From a virus, in IMG/VR virus record IMGVR_UViG_3300038441_000470, positions 1 to 43,304 of that record: a stretch of 43,304 nt of DNA; one strand, 5' to 3'. How positions within the stretch are numbered: the stretch's first letter is position 1; every line of letters starts with the position of its first letter. Under the pieces are notes generated by a model. That model saw only the letters and a program-made list of their open reading frames with translations. It did no database searches and had not been told where the DNA came from. Of this stretch, positions 15,508 through 24,253 are shown piece after piece. Position numbers and translations under genes: made by a program.

Positions 15508-16464
15508 TCAGAACGCCGGCCGGGTGGCGTTGTCGCGCATGGACTCGAACAGCTTGTCGAAGTCGTCCTGCGGCATGTTGGCGATGTCCTTGGCAGTGAG
15601 CTTGCCCTTCTCGTCTGGCGCGCGGCCAGCGGCCGGAATGCTCGACAGGCTGGTAGGTGGGGCCTTCGCTGGCTGCTGCTGGGTAGTCGTGTCGGTAGCC
15701 GACGGAGCATAGCGCAGGGCCTTAGCCATGCCGTACAACACCTCGGCAGGGTTCTTGCCGTTGGACAGCGAATGCTGCACCAGGGCAAGGCTGTCCCGGC
15801 CAAGCTGCTGGGCACATTGTTCTGGCGAGAAGCCGAACGCTGCGTACTCAGCCATTTTGACCGACTGGAAGTGCGCCACTGCCGCGTCGTAGTCAGGGGT
15901 CACCTCGCGGAACGAGGCCTCTTGGGCGGCGGCAGTAGCGGCCATTTGGTTGAACTGCACCTGTTGCTGCTGGTGCTGGCCCTGGCCTTGCAACTGTTGC
16001 TGCAGCTGTTGCAGCTCGCGCTGGAACTGTGCTTTCAGCCCGTTGATGTGGCCAACTGGGTCATCGATGAAATCAGGCAGCTGCTCTACCTGCGGCTGCT
16101 CCACCTTTGGCGGTTGACCCTGCAGCTCCAGAATCTTGGTCATGCGCTCCAGCAAGGCCGTGTTTTGCGTGACCAGCTCACGCTCGCGGTCCTGCAGCTG
16201 CTTGCGCAGATTGCGCTCTTCCTGCAGCGCGCCCAGCGGCACATGCTTGCCACCTGGCTGCGACTGATCGTCCTCGTCGGTGGTACCGTCGTCGACTTGG
16301 GGGTCTTTGCCGTCCGAAGCGTCCTTGACTGGTGGCTGCTGGGCCAGCGCTTCAGGGCTGCCGGCGTCTGGAAGCTCGGCTTCGTTCACTTCGCCTTGAC
16401 CCCCGAAGAACGCGGAGGTATCCAGGCCTTCCGGTGCGCAGAACAGCTGTTTCAACTTGAACAT
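15508..16464 (-). CDS. capsid scaffolding protein
   Basis: A 318-residue, highly charged, Gln-rich protein with long coiled coils (about residues 75-115 and 140-185, including a QQLQQQLQGQGQHQQQQ stretch) and a basic-acidic C-terminal tail. Scaffolds of P22-like and N4-gp56-type phages have this composition and lie just upstream of the capsid gene. The ATG at 16464 is chosen because AAGGGA lies 9 nt upstream; the frame opens at 16500 without a ribosome site and would overlap the upstream gene. Confidence 0.8.
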   Translation of the reverse strand: MFKLKQLFCAPEGLDTSAFFGGQGEVNEAELPDAGSPEALAQQPPVKDASDGKDPQVDDGTTDEDDQSQPGGKHVPLGALQEERNLRKQLQDRERELVTQNTALLERMTKILELQGQPPKVEQPQVEQLPDFIDDPVGHINGLKAQFQRELQQLQQQLQGQGQHQQQQVQFNQMAATAAAQEASFREVTPDYDAAVAHFQSVKMAEYAAFGFSPEQCAQQLGRDSLALVQHSLSNGKNPAEVLYGMAKALRYAPSATDTTTQQQPAKAPPTSLSSIPAAGRAPDEKGKLTAKDIANMPQDDFDKLFESMRDNATRPAF

Positions 16465-16483
16465 GGTGGTTTCCCTTGGTTGG

Positions 16484-18259
16484 TTATAACAGCATTGCAA
16501 TCATGATCATGTCCAGATCGTCGTCTGGTTCTAACACTTCTACCTGCGGCAGTGGTTCTGGCGGTGGTGCCAATTTCGGCGCCATCTTGGCCAGCGAATC
16601 TACCAGCAGCGTAGACCGTTCCACGTAGTCCGGGGTTTCGACCACTCGCGGCATGGGCTGCGGCTTCAGGTCGTCAAACATCCGGTCAACAAACGGCACT
16701 TGCTCGACAGAAGGTACAATGAATTTCTTGCGTTGAACAGCCCTTGCGCCACCACTGCCCGCCCCGTCGTCTCGCTGGGCTGGCTGCGGTACCGGCGTCA
16801 GCACAGTTGCGGTGGCTGCCAGCTGCAGGTTGGTGAGCGTGTTCAGGAACTGGCCGACGACTGGTGGCACGTCGGTTACGGTACCCGCGCCAGTCAGGGT
16901 AACCGGGGCCAAAGTAACGTTGTAGACGCCAGCCAGTGGCAGTACGCCAGTGGCGGACAGTGCGATAGCGCCCAGTGTGTTGTTGAACGACCCGGCTACC
17001 GGGGTGGTGCCGGTGGCGGCCAGTGTCGCTGCGCCCAGGGTGTTGGCGAACGACGACGTGTGCGGCACAGCTCCTGCACCAGCCAGGGCCACGGCGCCCA
17101 GGGTGTTGGAGAACGTAGCGTTTAGCGTTACGGACGCTGCGCCGGACAGCGCGATAGTGGCCAGGGTGTTCGAGAACGAAGCGTTACGCGGCGACGACCC
17201 TACCCCAGCCAGCGTGGCGTCTGCCAAGGTGTTCGAGAACGACGCGTTACGCGGCGACGTGCCGGTTGCGGCCAGGGTGAGCGCCGCGAGCGTGTTGGAG
17301 AAAGTGCCGTTTGCCGACGCCGCGGCCACTGTGCCGGTGGCGGCCAGGGTGATCGGGTCCAGCGTATTGGCGAAGGTGCTGTTACGCGGCGACGTGCCGG
17401 TGGCAGCCAGGGTGGCCGCAGCCAGGGTAGCACCGTCGAACTGGTCCCAGTTCAGCGTCTGGTCGTCCCAGGTGCCCGCTATGGCACTCCAGCCCACCCC
17501 GCCCAGCTGCCCCTCTGTGACGAAGCCAGGCGCCGTTATGGCCCCCACTCCCGAGAACGTTAGCGTGTCCAGCGTCTGGCCGAAACTGCAGCTGATCGAC
17601 GTCACGGCCGGCGTGCCAAACGTCAGCGTGCTGGTGCTCAGCTCGAAGAAACTGGCGTGGTTGGTCACCACGGCGTCTTGCGTCAGGTTGACCGTCGTGC
17701 CATCCCAGTAGAACCCACACTGGAGCGACGTGCCCACGGCCTGGGTGAACAGATTCCACACTTCGCAGATGATCACGTCGCCAGCATCGGCCGACAGGGT
17801 GACAGTGGACGTGATGCTAGCCCGGTTGACGCGAATTGACAGCGCGGCACTCGGCTCTGCGTCACCGACCATTGCCAAGCCGTCCACCAGCGTGCCGATT
17901 TTGGTACCGGTGCTTGGGCGCCAAACGTAGGCGTTGATGCGCATGTCGGCGCCGATGTTCATCGACGCGCTGGACTCGCGGTTAGCGATGTTGAACAGCA
18001 GCGGTTGCGGTGGGATTACCTGCGCTACGTTGAGCGTGTCGGAACAGAACATGGCACAGAAGCCGACCTGCGCCACCACCGTCGCAGACGACGTGATCGA
18101 CCGCACTACCTGCGCCGTACCGGTCAGCGAATTCATCGTCCGCAGCGTGTTTGCCGTAGGGGCGAGAATAGTGGCCGTCAAGGCAGCGCTCTGCTCTGCA
18201 GACGGGAACGTGCCGGTTAGCGCGTTCGTCGCGTCGTGCAGAAAGAGCCGGCTTGGCAT
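16484..18259 (-). CDS. repeat-rich head/virion protein (possible head fibre)
   Basis: A 591-residue protein. Residues 1-270 are a beta-sandwich-like domain (MPSRLFLHDATNALTG; AYVWRPSTGTKIGTLVDG). Residues about 277-486 are roughly ten repeats of 21 residues with consensus xSFxNTLGxxTLAATGT. A charged C-terminal tail (residues 490-591) is Pro/Asp-rich. The start overlaps the stop of the 132-aa head gene as TAATG. Position between portal and scaffold suggests a virion surface fibre or adhesin; function is not established. Confidence 0.65.
   Translation of the reverse strand: MPSRLFLHDATNALTGTFPSAEQSAALTATILAPTANTLRTMNSLTGTAQVVRSITSSATVVAQVGFCAMFCSDTLNVAQVIPPQPLLFNIANRESSASMNIGADMRINAYVWRPSTGTKIGTLVDGLAMVGDAEPSAALSIRVNRASITSTVTLSADAGDVIICEVWNLFTQAVGTSLQCGFYWDGTTVNLTQDAVVTNHASFFELSTSTLTFGTPAVTSISCSFGQTLDTLTFSGVGAITAPGFVTEGQLGGVGWSAIAGTWDDQTLNWDQFDGATLAAATLAATGTSPRNSTFANTLDPITLAATGTVAAASANGTFSNTLAALTLAATGTSPRNASFSNTLADATLAGVGSSPRNASFSNTLATIALSGAASVTLNATFSNTLGAVALAGAGAVPHTSSFANTLGAATLAATGTTPVAGSFNNTLGAIALSATGVLPLAGVYNVTLAPVTLTGAGTVTDVPPVVGQFLNTLTNLQLAATATVLTPVPQPAQRDDGAGSGGARAVQRKKFIVPSVEQVPFVDRMFDDLKPQPMPRVVETPDYVERSTLLVDSLAKMAPKLAPPPEPLPQVEVLEPDDDLDMIMIAMLL
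16802..17431 (-). repeat. 63-nt (21-aa) tandem repeats in the head fibre-like gene
   Basis: About ten diverged 63-nt units in tandem, each coding a pair of beta strands with a conserved NTL core and LAATGT turn. One unit has three extra residues. Several units share long identical stretches such as the TFSNTL and SPRN segments, suggesting recent duplication. Confidence 0.85.
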
Positions 18260-18657
18260 TACGCGTTACCGTCAGTGGTGGTCCAGGTGGTCACGTTGAC
18301 AGTTTGGCCACTCACGATGCTGGTGTTGTCCAGCGACAGGTCACCAGTACCCTGGCCGACGCTGCCCTGCATGTGGCAGGTCGTGCCCGCGCTGTCCTTG
18401 AGGCGAAAATGTGCTGCAGTGCCGGTACCGCTCGCAGTGCCCGTCCAGGTGCCTGCCAGGGTGCTGGCCCCACTCGACGCGGCGTTGGCCCAGTCAGACG
18501 GCAGGGTCAGCTCGGCCAGCAGGGTGCCAGAGTCCGCTGCGGCACAGTTGGCGGGTTGTGCGCCAGTGCGGATCTGCAGTTTTGGCGACGTGCCCACCGT
18601 AGACTCCACGGCGTTGATGCGGGCGTTTCGCAGGGTGACCCCCAGCTGAATTGCCAT
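18259..18657 (-). CDS. small beta-rich head-module protein
   Basis: A 132-residue protein rich in Ala, Thr, Gly and Ser. Segments MAIQLGVTLRNARINAVES, KLQIRTGAQPANCAAADSG and AAHFRLKDSAGTTCHMQGSV form a pattern I recognise from conserved phage head-module proteins of unknown function. Probably an immunoglobulin-like or beta-sandwich virion protein. It follows the portal stop by 3 nt and is coupled to the repeat-rich gene. Confidence 0.7.
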   Translation of the reverse strand: MAIQLGVTLRNARINAVESTVGTSPKLQIRTGAQPANCAAADSGTLLAELTLPSDWANAASSGASTLAGTWTGTASGTGTAAHFRLKDSAGTTCHMQGSVGQGTGDLSLDNTSIVSGQTVNVTTWTTTDGNA

Positions 18658-18660
18658 GAG

Positions 18661-20865
18661 TTATTCCCCCTGTTTGACGGTGAACGAACGGCCCTTGCCG
18701 TCCGAAATTGTGCGTGGTGCTGCCTGCATGGCCACAAGCTTCTCCATGATGGCCGTCAGGGCCTGCAGCGCGGACTCGTTGGCGCCAGCCTCCTGCTTGC
18801 GGTTCTCGTTCTCCTGGCCCTGCTGCTCGCTCTGCATGACCAGCTGGGCGGCCTGGCTCTCTTGCTGCAGCTGCATCTGCCCAGCTGCCTTGGCGCGCTC
18901 GATGGCCATGTCCGCTTCGATTTCCATGCTTTTCAGCTGGATATTGGCCTGCAGCTCCATGATTTTCAGCTGGATATTGGCCTGGGTCTCCTGCTCCTGC
19001 AGCTGCAGCTTCTGCTGGCCCTCGGCCTGATCCATCTGCAGCTTGGCCATGTTTTCCTGCTGCTTGGTCTTGAGGGTCTGATTTTCCTTCTGCAGGGCGC
19101 CCAGTTGCTCCTGCATCTGCTGCATCTGCGCTTTGGCCTGCGGCGACATACCGCCCTGCTCTTCCGCATATTTCAGCCAGTCGTCGACCAGCGCGCGTGG
19201 CAACGGGGCGTACTCCAGTACCTGGGGCGGCACAGGAAGTCCGAGGTTGGCTGCGACCGGCAGGAGCTGCTGCATAGCGATCCAGGTGCGTTCTTTCTGG
19301 TCAGGGCTGGTAGGCGCCTCGTCGACCACGATGTCGTACTTCAGGGTGCCTGGCGCGCGTGCCAGCTGCACATAGCGGGCGTCCTTCGTACCGACGATGC
19401 GGATCAGGCGGTTGTCGCTGATGAACTCGTCGATGAACTGCAGCAGCACACGGGTTTGCTGCTTGCGGTACAGGCGCAGTGCGTTGAAGAACTCGGCCAG
19501 GGTAGCGATGGCGGCCTGTTTGCGCTGGTGCTCCAGCACACCAGGTTGCTCGCGGCTGGCCATGCCCAGGAACTCCAGGTTGACACCGGCCACCTGCGGC
19601 AGGGACGCCACGGTGAAGTCGAGCAGCTGATTCAGCCCTGCAGGAACGCCTGCGTTGGTGCGCTCTTTGATCTTCTGCAGGCCGTCTCGTTTCAGCCAAA
19701 CGATGCTGCGCGGGTTCGCCCAGTCGTTTTCTGCGTTGGCCTTGTCGACGAAGGCATCCGCCTCGGCCAGGAGGCCGCCTTTCGCCTGGCTGGCCACCAC
19801 GTCGGCCATCGAGCTGAAAAACTTGTTGATCCAGCGCTGTGGGTCCATCAGGTCGCGGATGAAGCCGTACCAGCTGCCGTTGTTGCGGTCGCGGATGCCG
19901 GTAATCGGGTTGAACGTGAAGCCACGGCAAGGCAGCTCGGCCTCTTCCAGCTCGGTACCGCCCGAGTAGATCAACTGGCGGTACTGGCGATGCTTGACCC
20001 GTGCCCCATCCAGCACAATGCCGTTGGCAGCGAACTTGGCGGCGATTTCGTCGTAATCGTCCTCGGAAACCTCTTCCACGGAGCCGGTCAGCGGGTTCGT
20101 GAAGGACATGAAATAGGCCGTTTTGACGTACTGGAACTGCACAACTGGAATGTTTTTGGTGTGGACGATGTTTCCACCTTCCGCCTCGTAGTTGTGCGCC
20201 TCAGTGGCGTCATGGGCCTTGCCGAACAGGTCTTCCAAGAACTCAGTGTCGGTGGTAGCCGTCGCGGCAATCTCGTCGGCCTTTTTCTTGCCCCAAACGT
20301 CCCTGATGGTCTCGTAGGGCAGCCACTTGATGCGGGCGTTCCAACGGCGATCTGCCAGGCCGCGTTTGCGGGCCGACGTATCCCAGCGCATGTGCGCCGG
20401 GTCGACGCGCTCGATGACGATTTCGCCTTCGGGGTCTTCCTCGGTCGTGAACAGGGTTTCGGTCCAGCCCAGGCCGCAAATCAGCATGTCCTTGAACGCG
20501 TCCGACTCTTCGTCGTCGGCGTCACAACTCTCGCGGACGTAGCGAATGGCCGCGTTGCGCACATCGGCCACACCGCTGTCGTTGACTTCACGGGCGAAGA
20601 CGGTAGCCGCGCTGCGGGTGCTCGTTTCCAAGCCGCAAATGCCACGGATGAAGCCCGCTACGCGGTTGAAGGTGAAAATGGGGCGCTGATCGGCTTCGAG
20701 GTCGTTGCGCACAGTGGGATCCCACTGGTCACCAGCGACCAGGCCGTACGACTCGGTGGTCTCGCTGCGCCAGTCCTGGGTCTCTTCCAGGCATGTGGCC
20801 ATCTTCTGGCGTGCCCAAAGGACCAGATCACTCGCTGTCTTGCTGCTTTCGTCGTAATCGGCCAT
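18661..20865 (-). CDS. portal protein (P22-type)
   Basis: A 734-residue protein, close to the 725 residues of P22 portal. The N-terminal helical region (SDLVLWARQKMATCLEE; YGLVAGDQWDP), the FTFNRVAGFIRGICGLE segment, and the wing/stem region around GYIRDLMDPQRWINKFFSSM-like helices fit this family. The C-terminal 150 residues are a long coiled coil that may form a barrel as in P22. It contains an 11-residue repeat (IQLKIMELQAN / IQLKSMEIEAD). It is the dodecameric DNA gate. It starts 8 nt after the terminase stop. Confidence 0.9.
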   Translation of the reverse strand: MADYDESSKTASDLVLWARQKMATCLEETQDWRSETTESYGLVAGDQWDPTVRNDLEADQRPIFTFNRVAGFIRGICGLETSTRSAATVFAREVNDSGVADVRNAAIRYVRESCDADDEESDAFKDMLICGLGWTETLFTTEEDPEGEIVIERVDPAHMRWDTSARKRGLADRRWNARIKWLPYETIRDVWGKKKADEIAATATTDTEFLEDLFGKAHDATEAHNYEAEGGNIVHTKNIPVVQFQYVKTAYFMSFTNPLTGSVEEVSEDDYDEIAAKFAANGIVLDGARVKHRQYRQLIYSGGTELEEAELPCRGFTFNPITGIRDRNNGSWYGFIRDLMDPQRWINKFFSSMADVVASQAKGGLLAEADAFVDKANAENDWANPRSIVWLKRDGLQKIKERTNAGVPAGLNQLLDFTVASLPQVAGVNLEFLGMASREQPGVLEHQRKQAAIATLAEFFNALRLYRKQQTRVLLQFIDEFISDNRLIRIVGTKDARYVQLARAPGTLKYDIVVDEAPTSPDQKERTWIAMQQLLPVAANLGLPVPPQVLEYAPLPRALVDDWLKYAEEQGGMSPQAKAQMQQMQEQLGALQKENQTLKTKQQENMAKLQMDQAEGQQKLQLQEQETQANIQLKIMELQANIQLKSMEIEADMAIERAKAAGQMQLQQESQAAQLVMQSEQQGQENENRKQEAGANESALQALTAIMEKLVAMQAAPRTISDGKGRSFTVKQGE
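18930..18995 (-). repeat. 33-nt tandem repeat in the portal C-terminal coil
   Basis: TTTTCAGCTGGATATTGGCC occurs at 18930 and again at 18963 on the plus strand, offset 33 nt. It encodes an 11-residue hendecad step in the coiled coil. Confidence 0.85.
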
Positions 20866-20873
20866 TGTGAACC

Positions 20874-22316
20874 TCAGCTGGACATAAACCCGCTGCTACG
20901 GCGCGGGCGGCGAACGATCTTTTTGGCTTCCCATTCGTCGGAAGTCACCAGAGACCCCGCGAATGTTAGCAGGAATGCGTCCGCCCGGTCAGGGGATGGC
21001 ACACCGCGCTCAAGCATTTCCTTTTTCGATTCTACGACGATTTTGCCGGTGGACGTAAGGGAGTAATGCACGTCTGTCAACTCCCCAACCAAATAATCGT
21101 CTTTTGGCATGGTGCAGGCGTTGGTGCGGAACCACTCACTACCCTGCCACCACAGCCAATCCCGCATGCGCTGCAGGCGGTGCGCATCGCCCCGTGGCGG
21201 TGCCTCGCCAGCGTTCACGCCGACGACTGGCAGCCCCAGTTCGGCCAGACGGTCGACCACCCCGGCCCCCAGGCCGCAAACGTCGACGATGATTTCGTAT
21301 GGCCGCTCGTCCTTGGGCGTGTTTTCGTACTCGTGAACGATGATCCCGACCGTCTCCATCAGCGAGACGTTACCCCAGGTCTTGATCGGCTCCAGCAGGG
21401 TGTTGCCCTTGCGCTTGGCCATGGCGTTGACGCACTGTCCGTACCGAGCAGGGTCCACGCCCCAAATCGCCTTCACAGGGGTCGGTTCTACGTCTCGCTC
21501 GATGGCCGGCTCGACGATGGACAGTGGCATCAGCACGTCGGCCGCTTCGTGCGGGAACTCGCCCAGCACACGCACGCGGTAGACGTTCGATTCCTCGCCG
21601 TACTGGGCTTTCATCTTGTTGATGTAGTTCGGGTGGACCCGGCTAGAGTCCTCACAGCTGACGCGGATGCAGTGGAACTGCGCCCGGTTCTTGTGGTGCG
21701 AATCGTAGAAATATCCGTTGGTCCGGGTCGGGTTACCACACATCAGCGACTTCGCGCCGGGGGTTGACAGCGCACCTTCCAGGGGCTGGAAAATCTCGTT
21801 CGGCACACCAGAGGCTTCGTCCACGAAGAACATGATGTTTTCGCTGTGGAACCCCTGCAGGGCGTCCGGGTTTTCCTTGCGCGCGGTACGTGCCACGGCA
21901 AAACACTCGTCCGGCGCCAGTTTCAGGTACAGCCGGTCGCTCGTAATCTCGAACAGCTCGGATAGCTGGGCCGTCATCCGGCGCCGCCACACAGCCAGCT
22001 CGGACCACAGGATGTCTTCCAGCTGGTGGGAGGTCGGGGCGGTGCAGGGCACTTTGCAGGGAAAGTGGGTGGCGGTGTACCAGAGGATCATCCAGGCCTC
22101 AAAGGCCGTCTTCCCCACACCGTGGCCCGAGCGAATCGAAACGTGGTCATGTTCGACCATCGACCGCATGCCGGACAGCTGCCACGGCTCGATTTTCTCG
22201 ACTTTCAGCACATCGCGAACAAACACCTGCGGGTTTCGACGCCAGAGCGTCAGGGTTTCCTGTGCGCGCTGCTGCAGCCGTGCGTTGTCACCCTGATAGA
22301 TAATGGAATCAGTCAC
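20874..22316 (-). CDS. terL: terminase large subunit
   Basis: A 480-residue packaging motor. Walker A is SGHGVGKT (residues 63-70), Walker B IMFFVDEA (161-168, D166/E167), and the coupling segment is CGNPTRTNG (193-201). The C-terminal RNase H-like nuclease has WGVDPARYG (D288), IIVDVCGLGAG and PDRADAFLL. All are present, so ATPase and nuclease are likely active. The start is GTG at 22316, overlapping the small-subunit stop by 8 nt. The family suggests headful or short-repeat packaging; the sequence alone does not decide. Confidence 0.95.
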   Translation of the reverse strand: MTDSIIYQGDNARLQQRAQETLTLWRRNPQVFVRDVLKVEKIEPWQLSGMRSMVEHDHVSIRSGHGVGKTAFEAWMILWYTATHFPCKVPCTAPTSHQLEDILWSELAVWRRRMTAQLSELFEITSDRLYLKLAPDECFAVARTARKENPDALQGFHSENIMFFVDEASGVPNEIFQPLEGALSTPGAKSLMCGNPTRTNGYFYDSHHKNRAQFHCIRVSCEDSSRVHPNYINKMKAQYGEESNVYRVRVLGEFPHEAADVLMPLSIVEPAIERDVEPTPVKAIWGVDPARYGQCVNAMAKRKGNTLLEPIKTWGNVSLMETVGIIVHEYENTPKDERPYEIIVDVCGLGAGVVDRLAELGLPVVGVNAGEAPPRGDAHRLQRMRDWLWWQGSEWFRTNACTMPKDDYLVGELTDVHYSLTSTGKIVVESKKEMLERGVPSPDRADAFLLTFAGSLVTSDEWEAKKIVRRPRRSSGFMSS

Positions 22317-22791
22317 TTACGATTTCCCCATCGACAATATCGTCGCCCTGTCGACTGCGGTCCAGTTCCTCGAAGAAGCTGGCGGTCGATGCGTCGTTGT
22401 CGATGGTGGGTTTGTGCTGCACGGCCGGGGTCTCTGTCGTTCCCCGTTCCAAAACTGCTTGATTGCCCGAGAACGCGGCCAGCACATCCAGCAGCGAGTG
22501 GGCGTCGGCGCCTTTGCGCTCTTCTTCGGAAACCGCCCTGGGCATGCCCATGATGCGGTTGGCAAACTCCTTGAAAATCCGAAACTTGATGTTCACGTCC
22601 GTCGCGGTGCGAAACTCGTGGACCATGCCCAGGATCATTTCGTCGAAGTAGGGAACCATCGCCTTGCGGTAGGCTTCCTGATCCTGGCGCCGGTGATCGC
22701 TGACGTTATCCGATTGGGCAGAACGAACTTTGGCCGGATTTAACCGGCCAACCATTTCGAGCTTGAATCCAACAACCGGTTCGTCACTCAT
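22309..22791 (-). CDS. putative terminase small subunit
   Basis: A 160-residue acidic, helical protein just upstream of and overlapping the large terminase gene. No HTH is obvious (residues 20-45, RSAQSDNVSDHRRQDQEAYR, are helical). A central helix has FDEMILGMVHEFRTATDVNIK and the tail is acidic. Assigned by position and size, typical for TerS; sequence identity is weak. It overlaps the resolvase-like gene by 8 nt. Confidence 0.55.
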   Translation of the reverse strand: MSDEPVVGFKLEMVGRLNPAKVRSAQSDNVSDHRRQDQEAYRKAMVPYFDEMILGMVHEFRTATDVNIKFRIFKEFANRIMGMPRAVSEEERKGADAHSLLDVLAAFSGNQAVLERGTTETPAVQHKPTIDNDASTASFFEELDRSRQGDDIVDGEIVSD

Positions 22792-23308
22792 TTTGCTTCA
22801 GCCCCGCCTCGGCTGCCCTGCGCAGCATATCGAATATCTCAATAAACTTCGACATAGGCAAGGCAATCCACCATTCCTCGGACTTTCGGCGCCAGGCTAC
22901 GGTCGGAATTTTGTCCGTACCTTTCACAGAACGAATCACCTGCGACTGCCAGGCAGGCATGGACACCGTTTGCTGCGACTTCACTTCGATAGCGAACGGA
23001 CCCCAGTCCACGTCATGCCCACCGTCCCTGCTCTGCCCGATGTTTCGCGATACGTCATCCCCCGTGATACCCGCGATCAACTGGCAGACTTCACGCTCGC
23101 CGCGTGCTCCTTTCGCCCTGGCCCCACGGCCAGATACGCCCCCGCTCTTCTCCGGCATTTCCTTCGGAATGTCGTCGAAACCCGTCATGTCTTTGATCCC
23201 CTGCATGTGGTTGGCAAGCCGGCACGCCGGGGTGCAGAAGATACCCCGTGCCCGCTGTGCGATGAACGGAGTGCCACACCATTTGCAGACCCTTTCAAAC
23301 TTCGCCAT
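22784..23308 (-). CDS. zinc-finger plus Hjc-like PD-(D/E)XK nuclease
   Basis: A 174-residue two-domain protein. Residues 1-35 hold a C8-x2-C11 / C25-x3-C29 zinc knuckle (CKWCGTPF, FCTPACR). Residues 68-145 are like Holliday-junction resolvases of the Hjc type: KGARGEREVCQ (E71/E73), GGHDVDWG (D99, D101) and FAIEVKSQ (E108, K110), giving the complete catalytic set. It could resolve branched replication intermediates before packaging. The ATG at 23308 is preferred over the GTG at 23314. It sits where other phages have an HNH packaging nuclease. Confidence 0.8.
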   Translation of the reverse strand: MAKFERVCKWCGTPFIAQRARGIFCTPACRLANHMQGIKDMTGFDDIPKEMPEKSGGVSGRGARAKGARGEREVCQLIAGITGDDVSRNIGQSRDGGHDVDWGPFAIEVKSQQTVSMPAWQSQVIRSVKGTDKIPTVAWRRKSEEWWIALPMSKFIEIFDMLRRAAEAGLKQNE

Positions 23309-23310
23309 GG

Positions 23311-23562
23311 TCACTCACTCAGCATTTTGTCCGTCAAGATGACCTGCCCCATGTTCAGCAGGCCCAGCACTTCCACGTCGCCCTTGCACCCGGCACCAAA
23401 GTTCCACAGTCGCCAGCCCCCGTCTTCACCCAGCACCACCAGCACAGCTTTGGCGTAGTTGGGTACGGTCCCCGACTCTATGTCGTCTGCCAGCGTACGC
23501 ATGAACTTCACCGGATCGGCCTGCAGGCTCGGGCTGCAGATCGGAACCACCTTGAGGCTCAC
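23311..23562 (-). CDS. conserved-type small phage protein, unknown function
   Basis: An 83-residue protein starting (GTG) VSLKVVPICSPSLQADPV, with a hydrophobic central strand (AKAVLVVLGEDGG) and an aromatic WRLWNFG segment. The start is uncertain: GTG at 23562 follows the lysozyme stop by 2 nt, while an alternative GTG at 23583 would overlap it; neither has a clear ribosome site. Function unknown. Confidence 0.6.
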   Translation of the reverse strand: MSLKVVPICSPSLQADPVKFMRTLADDIESGTVPNYAKAVLVVLGEDGGWRLWNFGAGCKGDVEVLGLLNMGQVILTDKMLSE

Positions 23563-23564
23563 GA

Positions 23565-24065
23565 TCAGTACTCTGCCGGCCACTGGCCGTTGAGCATGGT
23601 CTGCGCGTGTCGCTTCGCCCGGTTAGGGGTCTGCTTGGCCCACAGGCTGGCCAGCATGCCGGCCTTGGCGTTACCCCAGGACGCCTGGGCAATATGCCCC
23701 AGCGTGTTCTTGAACTTGGCCACACCGTCCAGGCCCATCTGGTAACACATGCTCAGCAGCACACAGATTCTCGGGTCGGCATAGTCACTCACACCCGGTG
23801 CAGTCAGACTGCGCAGCTTGTTCAACGCCCTGCGGATGTCGACGTAGGCCGGATTGGTGTCGATCTGCGTGGTGAGATCGTCCAGGTTGCAGCGAACCCA
23901 CACCTCGGCCACTGCACGCGGCACCGTGAACTGGTACTGGCTCAGGCTTGCGCCCTTTGGCCCGATGCGCTGGCCCAGGCCGACTGTCGGATACCCCTCG
24001 CTGCACAGGTACGGCTTGAGGCGGTAACCTTCCTCGTGGTCGATCAGGTCGTAGAAGTCAGTCAT
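23565..24065 (-). CDS. endolysin, T4-type lysozyme (GH24)
   Basis: A 166-residue muramidase. The catalytic layout is E12-8 residues-C21-5 residues-T27 (HEEGYRLKPYLCSEGYPTVG), with Cys in the place of T4 Asp20, a variant within the known E-8-D/C-5-T pattern. The C-terminal lobe QMGLDGVAKFKNTL and TPNRAKRHAQTMLNGQWP closely follow T4 lysozyme. No signal peptide or SAR segment is visible, so it should need a holin. The ATG at 24065 overlaps the upstream membrane ORF stop; a longer frame to 24113 is not used. Confidence 0.95.
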   Translation of the reverse strand: MTDFYDLIDHEEGYRLKPYLCSEGYPTVGLGQRIGPKGASLSQYQFTVPRAVAEVWVRCNLDDLTTQIDTNPAYVDIRRALNKLRSLTAPGVSDYADPRICVLLSMCYQMGLDGVAKFKNTLGHIAQASWGNAKAGMLASLWAKQTPNRAKRHAQTMLNGQWPAEY

Positions 24066-24171
24066 CGTCGCGATCCCGGTAGCAGTCGATGAACGCGGCA
24101 ACCGCCACGGCACAAACGATCAGCCCCATCACGCTGATGGTGATCCAGCCGGCCAGGTCAGTACTTGTCAT
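24058..24171 (-). CDS. tiny membrane protein upstream of endolysin (37 aa)
   Basis: A 37-residue peptide: short head (MTSTDLAGW), one transmembrane segment (ITISVMGLIVCAVAVAAF), then an acidic tail with RDRDDD. It overlaps the 31-aa ORF upstream and the endolysin start downstream, so all are coupled. A pinholin, antiholin or spanin-like role is possible, but no family is recognised. Confidence 0.6.
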   Translation of the reverse strand: MTSTDLAGWITISVMGLIVCAVAVAAFIDCYRDRDDD

Positions 24172-24253
24172 CGCGGTCACTCCCAGGGTCAGATTTCGCC
24201 AGTGCGTACAGCACTGCGAATAGGAACAGCCAGCCCAGCACCGTGCCGATCAT
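24158..24253 (-). CDS. tiny membrane protein (31 aa)
   Basis: A 31-residue peptide with a hydrophobic N-terminus (MIGTVLGWLFLFAVLYALA) and an acidic tail. It overlaps the preceding 22-aa frame by ATGA and the next frame by 14 nt. Likely inserts in the inner membrane; a small holin or lysis regulator is plausible. Confidence 0.55.
   Translation of the reverse strand: MIGTVLGWLFLFAVLYALAKSDPGSDRDDKY

Noticed and set aside
18253-21066. 937-codon plus-strand open frame opposite portal and head genes
   Set aside because: Same antisense effect. The minus strand encodes recognised portal and head proteins with proper ribosome sites.
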